Source: UMGS1696 sp964558485 (GTDB lineage: Bacteria; Bacillota; Clostridia; Oscillospirales; CAG-272). Taken from it: a stretch of DNA of 5,021 nt. The position numbers and the translations under genes are program-made. The stretch lies in assembly GCA_964558485.1 (NCBI GenBank), contig CAZLED010000138.1, positions 1-5,021 of the forward strand, given 5' to 3'. How positions within the stretch are numbered: the first letter of the stretch is position 1; each line of letters opens with the position of its first letter. The notes beneath the pieces were generated by a model. The model saw only the letters and a list, made by a program, of their open reading frames with translations, was not told the origin of the DNA and made no database searches. Below are positions 1-5,021 of the stretch, piece by piece.

Positions 1-1035
1 ATAGGCACCCATCTTTTCAAACTCCTTAAACACTTTAAATCGGTTATCAAAAATATTTTCTTTAAGTACCGATATTCCATCAGACTTCAATAATGCTGCC
101 AAGAAAAGGGGACCTGCATCTGTTGCCAGAGCAGGAAAAGGATTTGTTTCAAGACAGCTCTGGGCACGCAGTTGTCTTTTACCGTCTCTGGAAATAATAA
201 TTTCCTTTCTTCTGCACTTTACGTAGCACCCCATCCTTCTAAACACCATTATTTCTTCTCTGAGATATGAACCCATTATGTTTTTAAGCTTTACTTTTCC
301 ACCCACTGCTGCTACTGCCGCCATATAAGTGACTGCAACTATTCTGTCACCTACAACATGATATTCTGCGCTGTGAAGATGCTTTACTCCTTTTATTACT
401 ATACAATCAGTTCCGGCTCCTCTTATATCGGCACCCATTGCATTTAAGAAATCCTGAAGTTCGATTATCTCGGGTTCCCTGGCAGCACCTCTTATATATG
501 TTACTCCTTCACACTTTACAGCTGCCATCATTATGTTTTCAGTAGCTCCCACACTTGGAAATCTAAGCTCAACCACATTACCCTTTACCTTCTCTGTATA
601 CGCCTCCACCGCCTTATCATCCGAAACGGCCACATTTAGTTTTGAAATTCCCTCAATATGTATATCTATAGGTCTCTTTCCTATATTACAGCCTCCCGGG
701 AAGCTGATACTTGCCTCTCCAAACCTGCTTATCAAAGCCCCTAAGAACACCACCGCGCCCCTTGTCTTTGACATTATGCTGCTATCTAAATGGACATTTT
801 TCAAGTAAGTTGAATCTATATATAAAACATTATTTAAAAAACTCACGGTACAGTTAAGCTTTTTGAGAATCTCTATCATATTATAAACATCACTTATCTC
901 AGGGCAGTTATATATTGCCACCACATCATCTGCCATAATGGACGCAGCCATAATTGGAAGCACACTGTTTTTAGAACCTTGTATATCTATTTCACCGCTA
1001 AGCTTCTCTGTTTTTTCTATCTTAAAATAATTCAT
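1..1035 (-). CDS. murA: UDP-N-acetylglucosamine 1-carboxyvinyltransferase (MurA), 3' end beyond window
   Basis: MurA transfers enolpyruvate from PEP to the 3'-OH of UDP-GlcNAc in the cytoplasm, the first committed step of peptidoglycan synthesis and the target of fosfomycin. I see 345 codons without a stop; the family is usually about 420 residues, so roughly the last 75 are missing. Visible family marks: GSKN at 20-23 (K22/N23, substrate binding), R92, the active-site loop PGGCNIGKRPID at 113-124 with catalytic C116 and R121, FPSVGATEN at 159-167, AAREPEI at 184-190, DR at 230-231, TD at 305-306 (the catalytic Asp, D305 in E. coli) and NRF at 331-333. A cysteine rather than aspartate at 116 predicts fosfomycin sensitivity of this enzyme. 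Unusual positions are TDAGP, where TDxQ is usual, and DRIVAVT, where DRIxxGT is usual. The ATG at 1033-1035 is preceded by GGAGG. It lies 51 bases after ftsW, so it is probably co-transcribed. MurA identity is firm; whether it is the main copy or a second paralogue cannot be seen. Confidence 0.95.
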   Translation of the reverse strand, partial: MNYFKIEKTEKLSGEIDIQGSKNSVLPIMAASIMADDVVAIYNCPEISDVYNMIEILKKLNCTVSFLNNVLYIDSTYLKNVHLDSSIMSKTRGAVVFLGALISRFGEASISFPGGCNIGKRPIDIHIEGISKLNVAVSDDKAVEAYTEKVKGNVVELRFPSVGATENIMMAAVKCEGVTYIRGAAREPEIIELQDFLNAMGADIRGAGTDCIVIKGVKHLHSAEYHVVGDRIVAVTYMAAVAAVGGKVKLKNIMGSYLREEIMVFRRMGCYVKCRRKEIIISRDGKRQLRAQSCLETNPFPALATDAGPLFLAALLKSDGISVLKENIFDNRFKVFKEFEKMGAY

Positions 1036-1040
1036 CAATG

Positions 1041-1045
1041 CCTCC
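1041..1045 (-). promoter_or_regulatory. murA ribosome binding site (GGAGG)
   Basis: A perfect GGAGG core lies 5 bases before the murA ATG, which is a slightly short spacing. It fixes the start codon: the codon just before the ATG is an in-frame TTG, which would sit too close to the core to be used. Four of its five bases lie inside the right arm of the palindrome at 1042-1077, so the site may be partly hidden in the mRNA. Confidence 0.75.
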
Positions 1046-1077
1046 GAATAATAAAATATATATTATATTATTCAGAG
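1042..1077 (-). repeat. 36-base AT-rich palindrome between ftsW and murA, overlapping the murA ribosome binding site
   Basis: Read on the minus strand, the left arm CTCTGAATAATATAATAT (1077-1060) is complementary to the right arm ATATTTTATTATTCGGAG (1059-1042). Of 18 positions, 16 are Watson-Crick pairs, one is a G-U wobble and one is a U-U mismatch; a few central pairs would open to form the loop. The left arm starts 9 bases after the ftsW stop codon. The closing base pairs involve the GGAG of the murA ribosome binding site. It does not look like an intrinsic terminator, because the stem is almost all A-U and no U tract follows. A role in controlling murA translation, or in coupling it to ftsW translation, is inference. 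Confidence 0.7.
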
Positions 1078-1086
1078 ATTACTATT

Positions 1087-2196
1087 TTAGTCACACTTTT
1101 TTTTGGATACAGACAAGGCAAGGCCTATCTCTGCCAGCAGAAACAATACAGAAGTACCTCCATAGCTTATAAACGGCAATGTTATACCTGTATTGGGTAT
1201 AGTGTTTGTAACAACGGCAATGTTCAGAATCACCTGAATGGCTATGTGTGCCATTACACCAATAGCCAGCAGTGAACCAAACAAATCCTCTGCCTCCATG
1301 GCAATAACAAACAGTCTCCATATCATAAAGCCAAACAGAATAATTATGGCAATACCCCCAAACAGTCCCAGTTCTTCACATATAATTGTAAAAATCATAT
1401 CATTCTGGGCTTCCGGTACAAAGCCTAATTTCTGTACGCTCTGTCCAAATCCCTTTCCAAAAAGGCCGCCGGAGCCTATGGCATATAATGCCTGAAGCAC
1501 CTGATAACCACCTTCCTGCTGATAAGCCTCCGGATTCTTCCATACCTCTATTCGTTCCATTCTAAAGCCACTGCCAAATTGTAGGAATACAATGATTCCC
1601 ACCACTGCAATAGCAGCAATAATTATGTACTGCCTATACTGCGGGCTTGATATAAAAAGCATGGTAAATGCAATTCCCATGATTATTATGGCTGTGCTTA
1701 AGTTTGAGGTTACTACAGCAACCGGAACTATTATGCCTGCCGCAAAAACACCGATAATACATATCTTTGAAAATTTACCGATATTCCTTGCATTTTCCGA
1801 CACTATAAAGGCCAGAAATACAATCATTGCAAGCTTTGCAAACTCCGCAGGCTGAATGGAAAAACCACCAACTCCCAGCCATCTTCTTGCACCATTAGCT
1901 GATATTCCCAGGGGAGTAAGCACCAGAAATATGCTTGCAACTGCTGCAAAATATCCATATAATGCAAACCTCTTCCATACACGGTAATCTATCATAGTCA
2001 CAAATACCATAACTACAAGACCTATTATTGTAGCTTTTATCTGCTTCTTAAGATACCAGGTTGAATATCCATGCTCTCGAAATGAATTATAGGCACTGGT
2101 GCTATATAGCATTACAAGGCCAAAGCAAAGCAGAAATATAACTGTTACAAGCAATGTGTAATCTATATGTGTTTTTTGTTTTTCTCTACCCTTCAA
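1087..2196 (-). CDS. ftsW: Septal peptidoglycan polymerase FtsW (SEDS family)
   Basis: FtsW is a multi-pass membrane glycosyltransferase that polymerises lipid II into glycan at the division septum, working with a class B penicillin-binding protein. The 369-residue product has a short basic N-terminus and about ten hydrophobic segments (first near 12-32, last near 340-361). A large external loop spans roughly 207-268. SEDS marks: NGARRWL at 101-107, SIQPAEFAKLA at 113-123, NLSTA at 165-169, GYQ at 230-232, AIGSGGLFGKGFG at 239-251, PEAQNDMIF at 261-269 with D266 matching the catalytic Asp of the family, EELG at 274-277 and the C-terminal LPFISYGGTS at 340-349. Adjacency to murD and mraY favours FtsW over RodA; a sporulation-specific SpoVE role is possible and cannot be excluded. 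The start is TTG, since the first in-frame ATG (codon 29) falls inside membrane segment 1. The gene begins 19 bases after murD. The C-terminus ends in KKKCD, encoded across a run of eight A. Confidence 0.95.
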   Translation of the reverse strand: MKGREKQKTHIDYTLLVTVIFLLCFGLVMLYSTSAYNSFREHGYSTWYLKKQIKATIIGLVVMVFVTMIDYRVWKRFALYGYFAAVASIFLVLTPLGISANGARRWLGVGGFSIQPAEFAKLAMIVFLAFIVSENARNIGKFSKICIIGVFAAGIIVPVAVVTSNLSTAIIIMGIAFTMLFISSPQYRQYIIIAAIAVVGIIVFLQFGSGFRMERIEVWKNPEAYQQEGGYQVLQALYAIGSGGLFGKGFGQSVQKLGFVPEAQNDMIFTIICEELGLFGGIAIIILFGFMIWRLFVIAMEAEDLFGSLLAIGVMAHIAIQVILNIAVVTNTIPNTGITLPFISYGGTSVLFLLAEIGLALSVSKKKCD

Positions 2197-2202
2197 CTTA
2201 AT

Positions 2203-2208
2203 CCCACC
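2203..2208 (-). promoter_or_regulatory. Weak ribosome binding site for ftsW (GGTGGG), which decides its TTG start
   Basis: GGTGGG lies 6 bases upstream of the TTG at 2194-2196. It departs from GGAGG by one base, and the next upstream in-frame stop (TAG) is only six codons before the TTG, so no ATG or GTG start exists in that space. The weak core plus a TTG start suggests modest initiation, possibly helped by ribosomes finishing murD 19 bases upstream. Confidence 0.6.
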
Positions 2209-2215
2209 ATTCTAA

Positions 2216-3589
2216 TTATAATTCGTTGACGTACTGCTTAAATAAATCTCCACGCTGTTCGTAGCTCTTAAACATATCCCAGCTGGCACAGGCAGGTGAT
2301 AATAATACAACCTCACCGTCTTTCGCATTTTCTGCTGCGATATTTACTGCTTCTTTAAGGGTCTTGGCAAATATTATGTTTTTAAACCCATGCCTTTCTG
2401 CAGTTTCTGCAATCTTTTCTGCAGTAACTCCAATAAGAACCAGACACTTTATCTTGTCCCCAAATGCCTCTACCCAGTCATCAAATTCCGAACCTTTGTC
2501 ATAGCCTCCTGCTATAAGCACCGTCTTTTTTGTCATAGCCTCCAGAGCTTTTATGGAAGCATCGGTATTTGTTCCCTTTGAATCATTGTAGTATACTACC
2601 CCATTTTTTGTGGCAACATATTCTATTCTATGCTCAATAGCCTTAAATTTCTTTACCGTCTTAACTATAATGTCCATAGGCACTTCCATGGCCACCGCTA
2701 TACCTATTGCCGCCATTACATTTTCTGCATTGTGTACACCTACCAGCTTCATTTCCGAAACATTCAGGCATTTCTTTGTCTCACCGTTCCAGGCGCAGTA
2801 AATATCTCCATTTTCATCAAGATATAAACCTTTTTCAAGCTTTCTTGCGCTTGAAAAAAACATTGGAGTACATTTTAAAGTTTTCGCATACTCCCTAAGC
2901 ATATCATCTTCATAATTAAGCACACATATTTCGTAAGGCTTTTGATTTTTCGTAATACTAATCTTTATATCACCATAGTTTTTCATGGTTTTATGTCTGT
3001 TTAAATGGTCGGGTGTAATATTTAATACCGCCGTTACCACCGGAGCACACTCTATCGTACTTTCAAGCTGAAAGCTGCTCATCTCCGCCACTGTCACCGT
3101 ATTATCCTTTGTTTTATCTGCCATAAGGGCATATGGTGTACCAATATTTCCCACTACAAATACACTTTCAAAATAATTTTTCATTATCTCACCCACAAGA
3201 GCTGTTGTGGTGGTTTTTCCATTGGTTCCTGTAATTCCAATAAGCTTACCCTTGGAGCATCTGTATGCCAGTTCAATCTCACCCCAGATTGTCACATTTT
3301 TTTTCTTTAAGATTTCCACAAAAGGCACATCTAAAGGTATCCCGGGACTTATTACGCACAAATCAAGACTCTCAGCCAGTTCTTCTGTCAATTCGCCTAA
3401 TACTATATCCACCTTTTTTGCATCTACATTCTGACTGTCAGTGAGCTTTGAAATTATCTCCTGCCTGTCTAAGCTCTCATTTCCATCATACAGCACAACT
3501 CTGGCACCTTTTCCCTGTAAAAGGCCTACTGAACCGATACCACTTTTTCCTGCGCCTGCAACTAACACTTTTTTATCCTTGAGAAACAT
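2216..3589 (-). CDS. murD: UDP-N-acetylmuramoyl-L-alanine--D-glutamate ligase (MurD)
   Basis: MurD is the cytoplasmic ATP-dependent ligase that adds D-glutamate to UDP-MurNAc-L-alanine. The 457 residues match the usual length of about 450 and the three-domain layout. The N-terminal nucleotide-sugar domain starts VLVAGAGKSG (8-17) and contains SPGIP at 81-85. The central ATPase domain has the P-loop ITGTNGKTTT at 119-128, VGNIG at 146-150, EMSSFQLE at 169-176, TPDHLNRH at 192-199, and K209 in DIKIS as the probable carbamylated lysine. The C-terminal domain has GVHNAEN at 284-290, HRIE at 320-323, YNDSKGTN at 334-341, AGGYDKG at 360-366 and the typical ending LLSPACASWDMF at 429-440. No key motif is missing. 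The ATG is preceded by AAAGGA with a 9-base spacer, and the gene starts 23 bases after mraY, consistent with one operon. Other Mur ligases share the P-loop, but the SPACASWDMF ending and the N-terminal domain point to MurD. Confidence 0.97.
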   Translation of the reverse strand: MFLKDKKVLVAGAGKSGIGSVGLLQGKGARVVLYDGNESLDRQEIISKLTDSQNVDAKKVDIVLGELTEELAESLDLCVISPGIPLDVPFVEILKKKNVTIWGEIELAYRCSKGKLIGITGTNGKTTTTALVGEIMKNYFESVFVVGNIGTPYALMADKTKDNTVTVAEMSSFQLESTIECAPVVTAVLNITPDHLNRHKTMKNYGDIKISITKNQKPYEICVLNYEDDMLREYAKTLKCTPMFFSSARKLEKGLYLDENGDIYCAWNGETKKCLNVSEMKLVGVHNAENVMAAIGIAVAMEVPMDIIVKTVKKFKAIEHRIEYVATKNGVVYYNDSKGTNTDASIKALEAMTKKTVLIAGGYDKGSEFDDWVEAFGDKIKCLVLIGVTAEKIAETAERHGFKNIIFAKTLKEAVNIAAENAKDGEVVLLSPACASWDMFKSYEQRGDLFKQYVNEL

Positions 3590-3612
3590 AATATTTAATC
3601 CTTTCAGTTTTA

Positions 3613-4569
3613 TTATAATGACTTATATGCAATCAGACATAGCAGAGCTGTAACAATAGTAAATGCTGCCACCACTCTGGTTTCAGACCAGCCACACAAT
3701 TCAAAATGATGATGAATAGGTGCCATCTTGAAAAATCTTTTTCCATGGGTTATCTTAAAATACCCAACCTGTATAATTACCGACAATACCTCCACAAAAT
3801 ATATAAAGGCCACCAACAGAAGAAACACCGGCATTTTTAACACAATGGCTGTAGACGCCACGAACCCTCCCAGGGCAAGGGAACCCGTATCCCCCATAAA
3901 CACCTTGGCAGGATATACATTAAACAATAAAAATCCCATAAGTGCTCCCACCACAGCTGCAGTAACAGGCTCTATTCCGCTCTTTGTGGCAATAGCAACA
4001 ACTGTGAAGAAAACTGCTATTATAACTGTGACACCTGATGCCAGACCATCCAGTCCGTCTGTGAAATTTGCGCCGTTTACCGTGCCTACTACCACAATAA
4101 ATACAAATGGTATAAACAGCCGGCCTAAATCTACAACCTTACCCGACATAAACGGTATAATTATCTTTGTTCCTAAATCTGTGTAGTTATACAAATAAAA
4201 AATAAAAATACCTGTAACCAAAATCTGTAATGCCATTTTCTGCCATGCTTTAAGTCCCAGATTTCTTTTCATCACAACCTTTATATAATCATCCAAAAAG
4301 CCTATAAGTCCAAATCCAAGTGTCATAAAAAGCACCGGAAGCAGCTTTGGGTAATCCTTAATAAATATAAGTGAAGTAACCACAACACTAAATAATATTA
4401 CAAGACCGCCCATTGTAGGTGTTCCCGACTTTTTCTGATGTTCCTTTGGACCCTCTTCTCTTATATATTGTCCGAATTTCAGCTTATGTAAAAAAGGTAT
4501 GACTATCGGACATAATACAACGCTGATAAAAAAAGATGTTAATATTGACATTACTGTTTCTGTACTCAT
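3613..4569 (-). CDS. mraY: Phospho-N-acetylmuramoyl-pentapeptide-transferase (MraY)
   Basis: MraY is the integral membrane enzyme that transfers phospho-MurNAc-pentapeptide from UDP to undecaprenyl phosphate, forming lipid I. The product is 318 residues with about ten membrane segments, a normal size for Gram-positive MraY. Family marks: REEGPKEHQKKSGTPTMGG at 37-55, the Mg-binding DD of FLDDYIK (D93, D94), NFTDGLDGLA at 168-177, FMGDTGSLALGG at 224-235 (D227 the third acidic active-site residue) and APIHHHFE at 283-290. I chose the ATG at 4567-4569. An open frame extends six codons further to a TTG at 4585-4587, but those codons contain the ribosome binding site AGGAG, 7 bases before the ATG, so they are most likely untranslated. 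The gene follows the penicillin-binding protein by 27 bases with no murE or murF between them, and leads into murD. Confidence 0.97.
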   Translation of the reverse strand: MSTETVMSILTSFFISVVLCPIVIPFLHKLKFGQYIREEGPKEHQKKSGTPTMGGLVILFSVVVTSLIFIKDYPKLLPVLFMTLGFGLIGFLDDYIKVVMKRNLGLKAWQKMALQILVTGIFIFYLYNYTDLGTKIIIPFMSGKVVDLGRLFIPFVFIVVVGTVNGANFTDGLDGLASGVTVIIAVFFTVVAIATKSGIEPVTAAVVGALMGFLLFNVYPAKVFMGDTGSLALGGFVASTAIVLKMPVFLLLVAFIYFVEVLSVIIQVGYFKITHGKRFFKMAPIHHHFELCGWSETRVVAAFTIVTALLCLIAYKSL

Positions 4570-4576
4570 TTTTATT

Positions 4577-4581
4577 CTCCT
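4577..4581 (-). promoter_or_regulatory. mraY ribosome binding site (AGGAG)
   Basis: AGGAG is spaced 7 bases from the ATG at 4567-4569. It lies inside the longer open frame that starts at the TTG at 4585, so it argues for the shorter 318-residue protein over a 324-residue one. Confidence 0.8.
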
Positions 4582-4596
4582 GTTCAAAACTTTAAC

Positions 4597-5021
4597 CTAA
4601 GTTTCAGTATAATCTTTTTCCGTGGAATAATCAACACCCAAATATGGTAATATGTTTTCAAATATCTCTCTTATTACCGGAGCGGCAATAGTTCCACCAT
4701 AATAAATCCCCTCCGGCTCATCAATTATGCACATAGCAATCACTTCCGGGTCATAAGCCGGTGCAAACCCTATAAAAGACGCTATGTACTTTCCATTTCC
4801 TCGTGGCAGCTTCTCAGATGTAGCTGTCTTTCCTCCAATGGAATAGCCTTCTATAATACACTTGCTTCCTCCGCCCTCACTGACTACCTTTTCAAGAAAG
4901 TCTTTCATAGTATCTGAGGTCTCTTTACTTATCACATTTTCCGTTACATCATATTCAAACTCCTCCACAATGTTACCATTATTGTCCACAGTTTTCAATC
5001 CAAAATGAGGAGTTATAAGGT
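4597..5021 (-). CDS. ftsI: Class B penicillin-binding protein (FtsI/SpoVD type), C-terminal 140 residues
   Basis: This is the C-terminal end of a D,D-transpeptidase that crosslinks septal peptidoglycan outside the membrane and is a beta-lactam target; its 5' part, including the membrane anchor and the SxxK and SxN motifs, lies beyond the right edge. The frame is open to the edge (140 codons plus two bases), so nothing visible is the true start. Recognisable parts of the transpeptidase domain are ITPHFG near the visible start, ETSDTMKDFLEKVV, the third active-site motif in GYSIGGKTATSEKLPRG, the core strand segment YIASFIGFAPAYDP, and DEPEGIYYGGTIAAPV near the end. The third motif reads KTA, not the usual KTG. 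The protein stops about 74 residues after this motif with an acidic tail, leaving no room for a C-terminal PASTA domain. Neighbouring mraY, murD and ftsW support a septal role. FtsI, PBP2B and SpoVD cannot be separated from this fragment. Confidence 0.88.
   Translation of the reverse strand, partial: LITPHFGLKTVDNNGNIVEEFEYDVTENVISKETSDTMKDFLEKVVSEGGGSKCIIEGYSIGGKTATSEKLPRGNGKYIASFIGFAPAYDPEVIAMCIIDEPEGIYYGGTIAAPVIREIFENILPYLGVDYSTEKDYTET

Noticed and set aside
1062..1067. A perfect TATAAT on the minus strand in the ftsW-murA gap, as a possible murA promoter.
   Set aside because: With spacers of 16 to 18 bases the -35 position reads TAAAAT, CTAAAA or ACTAAA, none close to TTGACA, and there is no TG extension before the -10. 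The hexamer falls in a simple AT-rich palindrome where such matches are expected by chance.
1042..1077. The palindrome as an intrinsic terminator of the operon after ftsW.
   Set aside because: The stem is nearly all A-U, there is no U tract after the right arm, and the sequence following it is the murA ribosome binding site and start.
979..1275. A 98-codon plus-strand frame across the ftsW-murA junction.
   Set aside because: It overlaps two well-supported genes on the other strand and its product looks like random antisense translation (many Cys and Tyr, no domain).
1091..1321. A 76-codon minus-strand frame inside ftsW.
   Set aside because: It is a shifted frame of the ftsW 3' end; the ftsW frame itself carries the conserved SEDS C-terminal motifs through this region without interruption.
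3728..4186. A 152-codon open frame on the plus strand, opposite mraY.
   Set aside because: It lies wholly antisense to a clear mraY. Its threonine-, proline- and isoleucine-rich composition is what the reverse strand of a hydrophobic membrane gene gives, and I recognise no family motif.
4570..4587. Extended mraY starting at the TTG at 4585-4587 (324 residues).
   Set aside because: The six extra codons contain the AGGAG ribosome binding site correctly spaced for the ATG at 4567-4569, and I see no ribosome binding sequence as good upstream of the TTG.
1..5021. CRISPR arrays, tRNA or rRNA genes, insertion sequences, phage or defence genes.
   Set aside because: Conserved coding genes fill almost the whole window with gaps of 19 to 51 bases; no direct repeat array, RNA fold signature or mobile-element terminus was seen.

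Overview
The window is a stretch of the division and cell wall (dcw) gene cluster from a Gram-positive bacterium, read entirely on the minus strand. In transcription order (right to left) it holds: the 3' end of a class B penicillin-binding protein of the FtsI/SpoVD type (4597-5021), mraY (3613-4569), murD (2216-3589), ftsW (1087-2196) and the first 345 codons of murA (1-1035, running off the left edge). Gaps between genes are 19 to 51 bases, each gene has its own Shine-Dalgarno-like sequence, and I see no convincing terminator or internal promoter. The genes are therefore probably one polycistronic unit that enters and leaves the window.

The organism is most likely a member of the Bacillota, class Clostridia, and the protein style (the FtsI C-terminus, the FtsW 'NLSTA' segment, the AT-leaning sequence with many AGA and ATA codons) resembles Lachnospiraceae. 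That placement comes from recalled family resemblance, not a search. The gene order is compact: murE and murF are absent between ftsI and mraY, murG is absent after ftsW, and a murA copy follows ftsW.

The genes cover linked steps of peptidoglycan synthesis. MurA makes the first committed precursor (UDP-GlcNAc-enolpyruvate). MurD adds D-glutamate to UDP-MurNAc-L-Ala. MraY moves the finished phospho-MurNAc-pentapeptide onto undecaprenyl phosphate to give lipid I. FtsW polymerises lipid II into glycan at the septum, and the FtsI-type protein crosslinks the strands.

This is conserved housekeeping territory and I find no undescribed system. The points most worth a second look are a near-perfect 36-base palindrome whose right arm contains the murA ribosome binding site, a KTA in place of the usual KTG active-site motif in the penicillin-binding protein, a weak TTG initiation region at ftsW, and changed residues at usually conserved positions of the dcw-linked MurA.
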